A stretch of 64,000 bases of DNA from JACVRM01 sp963817375 (GTDB lineage: Bacteria; Actinomycetota; Thermoleophilia; Gaiellales; Gaiellaceae), in NCBI GenBank assembly GCA_963817375.1, contig CAWFOB010000003.1, positions 1-64,000 of the forward strand, given 5' to 3'. Each line of letters opens with the position of its first letter. Position 1 is the first letter of the stretch. The notes under the pieces are model-generated. The model was not told where the DNA came from. It made no database searches and saw only the letters and a list, made by a program, of their open reading frames with translations. This document shows positions 7,048 through 16,070 of the stretch, piece after piece. A program made the translations under genes and the position numbers.

Positions 7048-10000
7048 GTGGCGTTCTGCCCGAGCTGCGGCCGGCTACTGCCGGTCGAAGCTCATTTCTG
7101 TCCGAGTTGCGCCAGTCCGGTCATGGTCACCCAGCCGGAAGGGTCGACCGAGGAGCGGAAGCTCGCCACCGTGCTGTTCGCCGACCTGGTCGGCTCGACC
7201 GAGCTCGCCGGCTCCCAGGATCCCGAGCGAACGCGCGCATTGCTGAACCGCTTCTACGACGCGATGGCAGCCGAGATCGGCGCCGCCGGTGGAACGGTCG
7301 AGAAGTTCGTCGGCGACGCAGTCATGGCGGCGTTCGGCGCGCCCGCTGCGCAGGAGGATCACGCGGAGCGCGCCATCCACGCCGCGCTCTCGATGCAGCG
7401 CCGGCTCGAAGAGTTGTTCGGCGACACGCTGTCGTTGCGCATCGGCTTGAACACGGGCGACGTGGTGGTCGGACAGCCGCGCGAGGGCAGCTCATTCGTC
7501 ACGGGCGACGCCGTCAACGTCGCCGCGCGCCTCGAACAGGCCGCCGAGCCGGGCGAGATCCTCGTTGGTGAACGCACCGCTGCGGCTGTCGGAGGCGCGT
7601 TCGAGCTGAGCGAGCAGACGACGGTCGCGGCGAAAGGGAAGGCCGGCGGGGTCACCTGCCGCCGGGTCGTTTGCGCGGTCTCGCTCATGCGGCCGCGGGG
7701 CGTGGGCGGGCTACGCCATTCCTTCGTCGGTCGCGAGCCGGAGCTGAACGCGCTGCAACACGCGTACCGTCAGGCCGTCGAGGAACGGGAGCCGCGGCTC
7801 GTCACGGTCATGGGCGACGCCGGGATCGGGAAGACGACCCTGATCCGCGAGTTCTGGGAGTGGTTGGGAGAGGGGTCGCCCGCCACTCACCGGCGCACGG
7901 GACGCTGCCAGTCGTACGGCAGCGGAGTCGCATACCTCCCGCTGGGCGAGATCGTCCGTGAGCATTTCGGTCTCCTCGAGAGCGACGCGCCCGACCGGAT
8001 ACGGCGTCGGCTCGGTCGTCGTGCGATCCTCGGCCTGACGTTGGGGCTGGAGGCGCCGGCGGACATCCATCCGCTCGCCGCGCGCGACCGGCTGCGGCAG
8101 GCTTGGGTGTCCTTCCTCGACGAGCTCGTCGCCGAGCAGCCGGCAGTCGTGCTCGTCGAGGACCTGCACTGGGCCGACGAGGCGCTGCTCGACCTCCTCG
8201 AGGCCGGACTGCAGGACGTCCGCGGCTCCCTGCTGCTGCTCGCGACCGCGCGGCTCGAGTTCGCCCAGAGCCGGCCTGCATGGGGTGGGCGCGGGCGTGG
8301 CCGCGATGGGCAGACGCTCTGGCTCGAGACGCTTTCCCAGGCGGACTCCGCCCGCATGCTCCAGGAGCTGGTCCCGGCGGACTTGCCGGAGTCCGTACGC
8401 GCCGTCGTGGTCGACCGCGCCGCCGGGAACCCGTTCTTCGTCGAGGAACTCGTCCGGACGCTGATCGACCAGGGCGTCCTCGAGCCGCACAACGGCACCT
8501 GGACCGCACGCGAGCTTGCCAGCGACTTTGCCGTACCCGACAACCTGCGGGCAGTCCTCGCAGCGCGAATCGACCTGCTCGCTCCGGCCGACAAGGCGGG
8601 CCTTCAGGCGGCCGCGGTGATCGGCCGCACATTCTGGGCCGGTCCCGTATACGAGCTGCTCGGGGACGTCGACCCGGACCTCCAGCTGCTCGAGGACCGT
8701 GACTTCATCCGCCATCGCTCCGGCTCCTCGCTCGCCGGTGAGCGCGAGTTCGTGATCAAGCACGCGTTCACGCGCGAGGTCGCCTACGGAAGCCTCCCGA
8801 CCGTGAAACGCGCCCGGCTCCATGCGCTGTTCGCCGCCTGGCTCGAGCGCACCAGCGACGGAGGCGACGAGCACGCGGCGATGCTCGCGCACCACTACGC
8901 CGAAGCCGTACGACCCGAGGACGCCGACCTCGCCTGGTCGGGGCAAGACGACGAGCTGGCGCGCCTCCGCGCGCAGGCCGTCACCTGGCTCCGCCGTGCG
9001 GCCGACCTCGCCGTCGGCCGCTTCGACATCGAGGAGGCGCTCGGACTGCTCCGCCGCGCGCTCGAGCTCGAGCCGGGACACGTCGACCTCTGGTGGGCGA
9101 CAGCTCGCGCGAACGCGCTCAAGTTCGACGGTGAGGCGTACTGGGAGGCGATGCTGAGGGCGACTGAGGCGACGAGCGAGCGGGAAACGCTTGCCGAGCT
9201 CTACGCGGAACTCGGCCTCGTAAGCACGCTGCGCGCGGCCATGTGGAAGCGTCTGCCCGACGACGAGCTCGTCGGTGGCTGGGCCGACCGGGCACTCGAG
9301 CTGGCCGAGCCCGGAAGCCGCGCCCACGCAAAGGCGGAGCTGACGCGCGCCAATCGGAGCGACGACGTCGAGGCGGCCGACCGTGCGATTGCGATCGCCG
9401 AGCGTCTTGATGACGTCGAGCTGCTCTCGTACGGCTACGACACCCACGCCGGGATCGCGTTCGTGACCAGCGAGTACCACGAGGCGCTCGTCTGGGACTA
9501 CCGTTCGCGTGCGCTCGCCGACAGGATCACCGACCCGGATCACCGGGCCCTGAACGCGTACTGGTCCGTCGTCTACGAGCTCGGCCTCGGACACTTCGAC
9601 GAGGCACGAGCCCACGCTCGCCGGCTCGAGGAGATCGCCGCACGGCTGAGCGCGCACCACATGGTGCATGCGGTGGCCTCGACGCTCTTTGTCGAGGAGC
9701 TGGCGGGCCGCTGGGAGGCGATCCGCGAGCTCCAGCCTCGCATCGAGCGGAGTGTCGCGGCGAACGTCGCGACCCCGTGCGTGCTGAACGCAAGCCTGTT
9801 GCTGTCGTGCGCCGTCGCCTGCGCCGAGCGCGGCGACGCGGACGAGGCGCGCCGCCTGGAGCGCGCCGAGCAGGAGCTCGGCATGGCCGGCTACCAGCTG
9901 TTCCTCGATCCGCTGCGGGCGCGCCTCGCTCTGATCCGCGGCGACCTCGAGCAGCAGGAGGGACTACTGGAGAAGATGGACCTGTGGTACTGGGCGACGC

Positions 10001-10254
10001 ACGGTCACCTTCTGGGTGTGACGACCCGCCTGGACGTCCTCCTCGCACTCGGGCGCACGGACGCGGTCGAGGAGTCGGCGATTCCTCTCGTTCAGCCAGG
10101 AACGTACGTCGAGCCCTTCGCCCTGCGCGCTCTCGGGCTCGTTCGGGGCGACTCCGCGCTCATCAGTCAGGCGATTGACCGGTTCGAGGCGCTGGGACTG
10201 GACTGGCACGCGGCCCACACGCTGGCGGACTTCTCTCACGCACACAACGGTTGA
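7048..10254 (+). CDS. Zn-ribbon / class III nucleotide cyclase / AAA NTPase / TPR regulator
   Basis: A 1068-residue multidomain protein. Residues 1-25 form a zinc ribbon with two CPSC knuckles. Residues ~35-215 are a class III adenylate/guanylate cyclase domain with both metal-binding aspartates (FADLVGSTEL, D46; GDAVMAAFG, D90) and the NxxxR transition-state pair in VNVAARL. Residues ~230-560 are a STAND/AAA_16 ATPase with Walker A GDAGIGKTTL (K262) and Walker B VVLVEDLHWAD. The remainder is helical TPR-like repeats. The architecture is common in actinobacteria and suggests a cytoplasmic cNMP-making switch controlled by protein contacts. The key residues look intact. GTG at 7048 is chosen because it immediately precedes the zinc ribbon and follows a good promoter. 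Confidence 0.88.
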   Translation: MAFCPSCGRLLPVEAHFCPSCASPVMVTQPEGSTEERKLATVLFADLVGSTELAGSQDPERTRALLNRFYDAMAAEIGAAGGTVEKFVGDAVMAAFGAPAAQEDHAERAIHAALSMQRRLEELFGDTLSLRIGLNTGDVVVGQPREGSSFVTGDAVNVAARLEQAAEPGEILVGERTAAAVGGAFELSEQTTVAAKGKAGGVTCRRVVCAVSLMRPRGVGGLRHSFVGREPELNALQHAYRQAVEEREPRLVTVMGDAGIGKTTLIREFWEWLGEGSPATHRRTGRCQSYGSGVAYLPLGEIVREHFGLLESDAPDRIRRRLGRRAILGLTLGLEAPADIHPLAARDRLRQAWVSFLDELVAEQPAVVLVEDLHWADEALLDLLEAGLQDVRGSLLLLATARLEFAQSRPAWGGRGRGRDGQTLWLETLSQADSARMLQELVPADLPESVRAVVVDRAAGNPFFVEELVRTLIDQGVLEPHNGTWTARELASDFAVPDNLRAVLAARIDLLAPADKAGLQAAAVIGRTFWAGPVYELLGDVDPDLQLLEDRDFIRHRSGSSLAGEREFVIKHAFTREVAYGSLPTVKRARLHALFAAWLERTSDGGDEHAAMLAHHYAEAVRPEDADLAWSGQDDELARLRAQAVTWLRRAADLAVGRFDIEEALGLLRRALELEPGHVDLWWATARANALKFDGEAYWEAMLRATEATSERETLAELYAELGLVSTLRAAMWKRLPDDELVGGWADRALELAEPGSRAHAKAELTRANRSDDVEAADRAIAIAERLDDVELLSYGYDTHAGIAFVTSEYHEALVWDYRSRALADRITDPDHRALNAYWSVVYELGLGHFDEARAHARRLEEIAARLSAHHMVHAVASTLFVEELAGRWEAIRELQPRIERSVAANVATPCVLNASLLLSCAVACAERGDADEARRLERAEQELGMAGYQLFLDPLRARLALIRGDLEQQEGLLEKMDLWYWATHGHLLGVTTRLDVLLALGRTDAVEESAIPLVQPGTYVEPFALRALGLVRGDSALISQAIDRFEALGLDWHAAHTLADFSHAHNG

Positions 10255-10469
10255 GCGCACGGAACCACAGAGTTCCCCGCAAAGGCTCCGGACCATGGAG
10301 GTTTCCGGATCGCAGTTAGGGCTCGTCGACGACCGCGCCGTCCTGCGATTCCCATGACGAAGCTGCCGTCGTTCGCACGGGGTGGTCTACGAGATCAAGT
10401 CAGTCGATAGCGCGCTCGCGCACGCAAGCGGCCTTTGCCGGGACGCCGCGCCACCCGCTTTTGCCCGGC

Positions 10470-11411
10470 TCAGTCTCCGCCGTGCTCTTGAATCGACGCT
10501 GCGATGTCATCGACGTGAGTGTGGAAGACGAAGTGGCCCTCACCATCGAAGACATGAAGGGCCGCGTTCGGCAATTCTGACGCCATTCTCTCGGCGAAGA
10601 CGACGGGGACGACCGGGTCGTTGCGCCCATGCCAGAGTTCGACTCGCGCGGTCAAGGCGCTGAGATCGAACGGCCACGCCGTGACGTAGGCGCGGAGGTC
10701 GTCGACTATTGCGCGGGTTGCCCGCGTGCCCGCTGCGTGGTCGGTCAGGTCGTCGCGCAGATCCTCGGGTGCGGTGGTTCGCACGTACTGGGCGACGGCG
10801 CTGATCTGGGCCCCCCGGGCAGGGCCTTTGAAGAACCAGGTAGCGGCTTCGGCCGGGGAATCGAGCCGTCTGGCGAGGTCTCTCCGGAAGAGACGGAAGG
10901 CGCCGGCAACGAGTGGGGCGAAGATCACGGGGGCGCCCGCAATGCACTTCAACGGGAGCCGTCGCCGCCAGGGAAGATCTCTCCCGGCCTCGCCCGCGAG
11001 CGAGCACAGACCGCCCCCGATGTGCACAACCGTGACTCGGTCGGCCGCCACCGATGCTGTTGCGAGCGCGTAGCCTGCCCCGCCGGAGAATCCCACGACG
11101 GCGAACTGGCCGAGCCGCAGTTCGTCGGCGACGGCGAGGACGTCCTCAGCGACACCGATCAAAGAGCCGCGCGGATTTGGGTCCGAGCGCAGATAGCCCG
11201 GCCGATCAAGCGAGACGAGTCGGACGCCCCGCAGGCGCGCCGCTGCGTCAAGCGAACGCGCCTCGCTCGCCGACGATGGTGTCCCGTGGAGGTAGATCGC
11301 CGCAACCCCGGCGGGGTCGCCAAGCTCCGCGTATTCGATCCGACGTCCATCCGCCAGCCGCAATCCATGCCGGATCACGAAGCGGCCCTCAACGTCCCCA
11401 GCAAGCCCCAC
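10470..11411 (-). CDS. Alpha/beta hydrolase
   Basis: A 313-residue soluble alpha/beta-hydrolase-fold protein. It has the oxyanion motif YLHGTPSS near residue 40, the nucleophile elbow GFSGGAG near 108, the acid in WHGRNDPVVP and the catalytic histidine in GEGHFVF near 296. Sequence like this covers esterases, lipases and haloperoxidase-like enzymes, so specificity is unknown. The GTG start is the first in frame. The gene converges on the cyclase gene, separated by ~215 bp in which I see no feature. Confidence 0.85.
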   Translation of the reverse strand: MGLAGDVEGRFVIRHGLRLADGRRIEYAELGDPAGVAAIYLHGTPSSASEARSLDAAARLRGVRLVSLDRPGYLRSDPNPRGSLIGVAEDVLAVADELRLGQFAVVGFSGGAGYALATASVAADRVTVVHIGGGLCSLAGEAGRDLPWRRRLPLKCIAGAPVIFAPLVAGAFRLFRRDLARRLDSPAEAATWFFKGPARGAQISAVAQYVRTTAPEDLRDDLTDHAAGTRATRAIVDDLRAYVTAWPFDLSALTARVELWHGRNDPVVPVVFAERMASELPNAALHVFDGEGHFVFHTHVDDIAASIQEHGGD

Positions 11412-11659
11412 TGCCGTTGCCCGTGGTCGATCTCTTCATCACAGATCAGATCAGCGTAGAGCGGCAACCCACCCGCCGCACCTTTGGGGGTCATTCCCGA
11501 ACGCTGGCGCACCCGAGCGTGCTGTCGCTCGACGGACTGGACTCTTTGGGCTCGCCGGCGGGATCGTCAGAGCCAGTCGCGGCGCCTGATCCGGCGGCGG
11601 CGTAGAGTCGGCTGCCGGGTGGTTCGTCGTGCCCGCCAGCGTCAGAAAGGGAAGCGGCC

Positions 11660-11956
11660 GTGCTTTTTCACGTCACTTGGGAGTTCATCGATACGAGCGA
11701 GGATGGCATTCGCAGGTCGCTCGGCGTCTTCTCGCAATGGCAGCCACCAGCGGGAGCCGAGTTCAAGGGGTTCTACGGGTTCGCCGATGGCGGAGGAGGT
11801 GTGGCGCTGATCGAGGCCGAGAGCGCTGCCGCGCTCGCCCGTACCACGGCCCCGTGGGCGCCGTGGTTGCGTTTCACGACGAATCCGATCGTGCCGATCG
11901 AGGAATCGTCCGCCATCGCCGGGGAGGCCGTCGCCTTCCGCGACTCGGTTAGCTGA
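11660..11956 (+). CDS. DUF3303 family protein
   Basis: A 98-residue protein with the DUF3303 pattern: an N-terminal MLFHVTWEF strand, GVFSQWQPPAGAEFKGFYGF, and an IEAESAAALARTTAPW helix. The family folds as a small dimeric alpha-beta barrel of unknown function. GGGAAG about 7 nt before the GTG serves as ribosome binding site. The next gene, another small alpha-beta protein, starts 1 nt after this stop, so the two are cotranscribed. Confidence 0.75.
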   Translation: MLFHVTWEFIDTSEDGIRRSLGVFSQWQPPAGAEFKGFYGFADGGGGVALIEAESAAALARTTAPWAPWLRFTTNPIVPIEESSAIAGEAVAFRDSVS

Positions 11957-11957
11957 A

Positions 11958-12239
11958 ATGTGGGCGCGCGTGGCGAGGTTCGAGGGCGACCCGGCAGACG
12001 TTGACGCAAGGGTGCAGAAACTTCGCTCCGCCCTTGACGCGGGGTCGTTTCCACCCGAGCTTGCAGACGCGACGTTCCTGCTTCTCGTCGATCACGAGTC
12101 GGGAGGAATGCTCGGGGTGACGCTGTTCGACAGCGAGGAGGCGATGCGAACCGGCGATACGGCGATGAACGCGGGGCCTGGCAACGCCGGCAGCCGCTCC
12201 ACGGTCGAGTTCTACGAGGTGCCTCTCCACACGCTGTAG
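11958..12239 (+). CDS. Small dimeric alpha-beta barrel (ABM-like) protein
   Basis: A 93-residue protein with a ferredoxin-like beta-alpha-beta layout: MWARVARFEG, a helix, FLLLVDHESGGMLGVTLFDSEEAM and a final STVEFYEV strand. This resembles antibiotic-biosynthesis-monooxygenase-type stress-response barrels, but no active-site signature is evident. It follows the DUF3303 gene with 1 nt between them, suggesting a two-gene unit of paired small barrels. Confidence 0.65.
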   Translation: MWARVARFEGDPADVDARVQKLRSALDAGSFPPELADATFLLLVDHESGGMLGVTLFDSEEAMRTGDTAMNAGPGNAGSRSTVEFYEVPLHTL

Positions 12240-12322
12240 TGGCTGCTCGGCGCTGATCGGCCCAGGGGTGTTGACCAGGCTCAAGCTCGGGGCGACACGG
12301 AGCGAGCGTGTCCTAGCGGCAA

Positions 12323-12436
12323 CGCGCCGCCAGCGCCCAGCACCTCACCGAGACTGACATCAAGGCGCTCATCCGCGCGCTCGAAAAGGTCAGCGCCCAC
12401 GCACGCCCGCTCAGGCCCGGTCGCATCCGCGGCTAG
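12323..12436 (+). pseudogene. MarR-family regulator C-terminal remnant
   Basis: A 37-residue open tail reads RAASAQHLTETDIKALIRAL then EKVSAHARPLRPG before a TAG. This matches the helical C-terminus of MarR-type regulators. Just upstream, another frame contains SERVLAA, a typical preceding MarR segment, so the gene is both truncated and frameshifted. No start codon or winged-helix domain is present. It is a decayed gene fragment in the ~245-bp gap before the phenylacetate-CoA ligase. Confidence 0.45.
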
Positions 12437-12484
12437 CGAGAGAGGCCTCCACACGACCGGTTGCCCGGCGTCTCAGGCCGCTCG

Positions 12485-13810
12485 TCAGGCAAGCGTTCGG
12501 CGGTCGACCACGCGCTGGAGCTTCCCGCCTTCCGAGCGGGGGATGGTTCCCGGCGCGGCGAGGCTCACTTGAAGCGAGCAGCCGATGGTCTCGTTGAGGA
12601 GACGCTCGCTCCGCGCGCGCAGCTCGCGGACATGATCGTGCTCCTCCGAGAGGCTCTCGGCGCCGGCCTCCCGCAGGAAGGTCTCGCTCACCTCGATCTC
12701 GACCTCGGCCTCGTCCAGCGTGCCGGTGCGGGTGACGATGATGCGGTAGTTCGGCGTCAGCTCGGTCAGGCGCAGGAGCGTGGCCTCCACCTGCGTCGGA
12801 AAGACGTTGACGCCGCGGATGATCAGCATGTCATCGGCCCGTCCAGTGATCCGTGCCATGCGCACGAGCGTCCGCCCGCACTCGCATTCGGCGGTGCTGA
12901 GGCTCGTGATGTCTCCGGTCCAGTAGCGGACGAGCGGCAGGGCCTCCTTCGTCAGCGTCGTGAGCACCAGAACGCCCTCTTCGCCCTCGGCGCGCGGCGT
13001 GCCCGTCTCCGGGTCGACGACCTCGGGGAGAAAGTGGTCCTCGTTGACGTGCGAGCCGGCGCGCTCCACGACGCACTCGCACGAGACGCCCGGCCCGATC
13101 ACCTCGGAGAGCCCGTAGATGTTGGTGCTGCGTACCCCCAGGCCGGCGTCGATGCTCTCTCGAACGGCCTCCGTCCACGGCTCGGCTCCGAGGAGCGCGA
13201 AGCGGAGGCTGATCTCGTCCGGCGCGACGCCTCGCTCGTCGAACGCCTGGGCAAGCGTCAGCGCGTAGCTGGGCGTGCAGGCGATCACATCCGGCCGGAA
13301 GTCCTCGATCAGCATCAGCTGCCGCTCGGTCATGCCGCCGGAGACCGGGACGACGGCCATCCCCAGCCGTTCGCCGCCGGCGTGAAGGCCGAGACCGCCC
13401 GTGAACAGGCCGTAGCCGTACGCGTTGTGCAGAACCATCTCAGGCTCTGCTCCCGCCATCGCAAGGGCGCGCGCGTTCACCCGGGCGAACAGGTCGAGAT
13501 CAGCCGCGGTGTAGCCGACCACGGTCAGCTTCCCCGTCGTCCCGGACGAGGCGTGGACGCGGGCGAGCTGCGCGCGCGGGACCGCGAGCATCCCGAACGG
13601 GTAGGTGTCGCGGAGGTCGTCCTTGCGGGTGAAGGGGAGAAGCTTCACGTCGTCGACGGAGCCGATGTCGCCCGGCTCGAGATCGCGCAGGCGCTCCCGG
13701 TAGAGCGGGACCCGCTCCTTGACGGAACCGACCAGCGCCCGGAGCCGCTCGGTCTGAAGCGACCGGAGCTCCATGCGCGGCATCGTCTCCAGCTCGCGCT
13801 CGAAGATCAC
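12485..13810 (-). CDS. paaK: Phenylacetate-CoA ligase (PaaK family)
   Basis: A 441-residue adenylate-forming enzyme of the PaaK length and type, activating an aryl acid to its CoA thioester with ATP. It shows the P-loop SSGTTGKLTVVG (residues 88-99), AYGYGLFTGGLG, the A5-type motif NIYGLSEV, YWTGDI and RITGRADDMLIIRGVNVFP, and a complete AMP-binding C-terminal domain. No other paa genes (epoxidase, hydratase, thiolase) lie nearby. It may therefore serve another aromatic acid or a scattered pathway. GAGAAT lies 6 nt before the GTG start, consistent with leaderless transcription. Confidence 0.9.
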   Translation of the reverse strand: MIFERELETMPRMELRSLQTERLRALVGSVKERVPLYRERLRDLEPGDIGSVDDVKLLPFTRKDDLRDTYPFGMLAVPRAQLARVHASSGTTGKLTVVGYTAADLDLFARVNARALAMAGAEPEMVLHNAYGYGLFTGGLGLHAGGERLGMAVVPVSGGMTERQLMLIEDFRPDVIACTPSYALTLAQAFDERGVAPDEISLRFALLGAEPWTEAVRESIDAGLGVRSTNIYGLSEVIGPGVSCECVVERAGSHVNEDHFLPEVVDPETGTPRAEGEEGVLVLTTLTKEALPLVRYWTGDITSLSTAECECGRTLVRMARITGRADDMLIIRGVNVFPTQVEATLLRLTELTPNYRIIVTRTGTLDEAEVEIEVSETFLREAGAESLSEEHDHVRELRARSERLLNETIGCSLQVSLAAPGTIPRSEGGKLQRVVDRRTLA

Positions 13811-13881
13811 GCGGGCATTCTCTGCCGACTCGGGTCAGCCCTGCCCGTGGCGGCGCTCTGGGTCGCGCGCCGACCCGGCCG

Positions 13882-14352
13882 TCACGGTTCGGAGAGGCGT
13901 GAGAGCATGGCCTCGACGCGATCCAGACGTGCTCGCAGGTCGTCGAGCCCGGCCTGGAGTCGCTCATCCGCCCTGGCCTTGTCGGCGTCCTCCGCCGCGT
14001 CGCGTTCCGCTTCGGCCCGCGCGACGAACGTCGAGGTGATCGCCGCGATGATGATCGTGAGGAAGGCGATGCCCTCGAGCATCACGAACGTGGCGACGAT
14101 CCGTCCGGAGGTGTGCGCGGGGGTCACGTCGCCGTAGCCGACGGTGGTCACGGTCTGCAGAGCCCACCACATGCCCACCCAGACGTTCGGGTACTCGTCG
14201 TGGTCGAGCAGCCGCATGGCGACACCGCCGGCGACGACCACGACCGCCGTCGCAGTGACGATGACGCCGGCGGCGGTCCGAACGGAGGGAGGCTCGCGCA
14301 GGAAGCGCGACATGCGCCGCTCGATCAGATTCGGGCGTGGGACGCGGGGCAT
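13882..14352 (-). CDS. Two-TM potassium channel protein (paralogue of 5642-6079)
   Basis: A 156-residue channel subunit with helix 1 (AGVIVTATAVVVVAGGVAM), pore helix and filter TVGYGDVTP, helix 2 (IVATFVMLEGIAFLTIIIAA) and a charged heptad tail (DDLRARLDRVEAMLSRL). The layout and the WWALQTVTTVGYGD block closely match the channel in the ssrA island. The basic N-terminus (RRMSRFL) fits the positive-inside rule. GGTGAG lies upstream of the ATG at 14352; GTG at 14361 is an alternative. Confidence 0.9.
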   Translation of the reverse strand: MPRVPRPNLIERRMSRFLREPPSVRTAAGVIVTATAVVVVAGGVAMRLLDHDEYPNVWVGMWWALQTVTTVGYGDVTPAHTSGRIVATFVMLEGIAFLTIIIAAITSTFVARAEAERDAAEDADKARADERLQAGLDDLRARLDRVEAMLSRLSEP

Positions 14353-14478
14353 GCGTCTCACCCTAAATGGGAAGAAAGCGTGAGCTGAAGAGCTACCGGA
14401 CGACCGGTCTAATCTCGATCCCCTCGTCGCGGAAGACGGTCTCGAGCTCGAACCACGTCACAGGCGGGAACGTATGCG

Positions 14479-14820
14479 TCAGTCCACGAGCACGAGGAAC
14501 GGCTTACCCTGCTCGACGAAGTAGGTCGCGAGCTCCGCCGCGTTGCCGCTGCCCACGTTCCTGACTGAGTGAGGCGTCTCGGGAGGGACGATCAGCACCT
14601 CGCCGGCCCCGTACGTCCGCGGCTGCCGGCCGTCGATCGAGTACTCCAGCGAGCCTTCGAGCACATAGATGATCTCCTCGCCCGGATGCTTGTGCCGGAA
14701 CGCCGGCGCCTCCGGGCTGATGTCGACGCGGTTCTGAATCACCTCGCGCCCGGGGACGCTGAGGTCCTGGCGCTGAAGGTCTGTCCGTGTGATTCCCGGT
14801 GCCTGCATCGCGGTGGTCAT
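14479..14820 (-). CDS. Cupin-domain protein
   Basis: A 113-residue single-domain cupin. The first metal-binding motif is FRHKHPGEEIIYVLEG (HxH...E) and the second is PPETPHSVRN with the conserved His. Small cupins like this act as metal-dependent dioxygenases, isomerases or binding proteins; no substrate can be assigned. The start is secure because AGGAGG sits 7 nt before the ATG at 14820. It is divergent from the nucleotidyltransferase-like gene. Confidence 0.85.
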   Translation of the reverse strand: MTTAMQAPGITRTDLQRQDLSVPGREVIQNRVDISPEAPAFRHKHPGEEIIYVLEGSLEYSIDGRQPRTYGAGEVLIVPPETPHSVRNVGSGNAAELATYFVEQGKPFLVLVD

Positions 14821-14941
14821 GGCAGCCTCCTGTCTCGTCGTTGCCGAGGCGAGGATCATCGTGCGGTCGGCCGCCGATCGCACCAGTCGGGGCCCCTGGT
14901 CGAGGCACTGGTCGTTTAGGAGCCGGGTAGCGTCCGCGGCG

Positions 14942-15700
14942 ATGTCGATCCCGGAACGCCTGCTGCAGCGCATGGATGAGCTCGGAGCCGTGCTCGCCCG
15001 CCGCGGTGACGCGATCGCCCTGATCGGTCTCGGCTCGGTCGGCGTCGACCTCGACCGCCTGGACGAGCACTCCGACATGGACTTCTTCGTCGTGGTCGAC
15101 GACGGCGCCAAGCAGCGCTACCTCGACTCGATCGACTGGCTCGAGGCGCTCGGGCCGGTTCAGTTCAGCTTCGCGAACAGCGTGGACGGGCGAAAGGTGC
15201 TGTTCGCCGACGGGCTCTTCGCCGAGTACGCGATCTTCACTGTCGTGGAGCTCCACGCCGGCTCGTTTCCGCCGGGCCGGCTCGTGTGGGCACGCGACGA
15301 CGCGCCGGCCGGGATCGAACGCTCGGGCAAGCCGCTCGAGCCCTCGCCGCACGCCGACCCCGAGTACCAGGTCAACGAGGCGCTCACGAACCTCTACGTC
15401 GGCCTCCATCGCGACGCACGCGGCGAGCGGCTGGCCGCGACCCGCCTCATCCAGTCCTACGCGGTCGACCGCCTCCTCACCCACCTCGAGCTGACCGAGC
15501 CCGGCCCGCGCCAGGACATGTTCGTCATCGAGCGCGGGGTGGAGCGCCGCTGGGGGCCTGACGTGCTTCCGCTCGCGCAGTTGGTCCCCGGCTACGACCG
15601 GAACCGCGAGGCGGCCCTCGCGATCCTCGGCTGGCTGGAGGCGCGCGCCGAGGTCGACCCGATGCTCGCCGCCGAGATCCGCCGCCTCGCCGGCCAGTAG
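14942..15700 (+). CDS. Nucleotidyltransferase-fold protein
   Basis: A 252-residue protein with a minimal nucleotidyltransferase signature near residues 26-46: GLGSVGVDLDRLDEH followed by SDMDFFVVVDD (GS...DxD). The C-terminal half is helical and contains VNEALTNLYVGLHRDARGER, as in aminoglycoside adenylyltransferase-like proteins and their HEPN-like C-terminal bundles. Substrate is unknown. It resembles streptomycin adenylyltransferase-type enzymes only in fold. The ATG at 14942 has no clear ribosome binding site. Confidence 0.7.
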   Translation: MSIPERLLQRMDELGAVLARRGDAIALIGLGSVGVDLDRLDEHSDMDFFVVVDDGAKQRYLDSIDWLEALGPVQFSFANSVDGRKVLFADGLFAEYAIFTVVELHAGSFPPGRLVWARDDAPAGIERSGKPLEPSPHADPEYQVNEALTNLYVGLHRDARGERLAATRLIQSYAVDRLLTHLELTEPGPRQDMFVIERGVERRWGPDVLPLAQLVPGYDRNREAALAILGWLEARAEVDPMLAAEIRRLAGQ

Positions 15701-15743
15701 GCAGATCCGGCCCTCGCCGCGACGAAGGCCGGATCCGCGGTTC

Positions 15744-16016
15744 CTACGCGCCGTAGCGCCCGACGAGCTCGGCCGCCTGCGGCCGGCCCTTGTGCCCGGC
15801 CGCCTGCATGATCGGCGGGACGTCGGGATCGGACACGAAGCTCTGCCAGCCTGCGGCGTCCCAGTCGAAGAGCGCCCAGACGCGGTCCTCCTCGTTCGGG
15901 TCGCGGAACACGAGCGCGCCCTTCGAGCCGTGCAGCTCCCGCTTCTCGGCGCCCTTCGTCGAGAAGACCTCCACGAAGCGGTCCAGGTCCTCGATCTGCG
16001 TCGTTGCCAGGATCAT
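15744..16016 (-). CDS. Small alpha-beta barrel protein
   Basis: A 90-residue protein beginning MILATTQIEDLDRFVEVFST and ending with an AELVGRYGA tail. The pattern of short strands and one long helix suggests a dimeric alpha-beta barrel, as in stress-response or YciI-like proteins. No catalytic residues are recognisable. An excellent AAGGAGG lies 7 nt before the ATG, indicating efficient translation from a leadered mRNA, unlike many neighbours. Confidence 0.65.
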   Translation of the reverse strand: MILATTQIEDLDRFVEVFSTKGAEKRELHGSKGALVFRDPNEEDRVWALFDWDAAGWQSFVSDPDVPPIMQAAGHKGRPQAAELVGRYGA

Positions 16017-16070
16017 CGTCGCCTCCTTGTCGTCCTCCGCGCCGGGCTCGACGCGGCTGTCTCGACGACG

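Noticed and set aside
7711..9669. Long open frame (~650 codons) on the minus strand opposite the cyclase/ATPase gene
   Set aside because: It mirrors the high-GC third positions of the real plus-strand gene, has no domain motifs and no start context.
10255..10469. Possible gene between the cyclase and the hydrolase
   Set aside because: Frames here are short, lack start signals and motifs, and the interval is between convergent genes.
12461..14137. Long plus-strand frame opposite paaK and the K+ channel
   Set aside because: It spans two convincing minus-strand genes, and its translation is Arg/Asp/Leu-rich without motifs: an antisense shadow.
14393..14458. 22-codon minus-strand frame ending in EIRPVVR before the cupin gene
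   Set aside because: It could be a C-terminal remnant (TWFELETVFRDEGIEIRPVV) but is too short to assign to any family and has no preceding coding sequence in frame.
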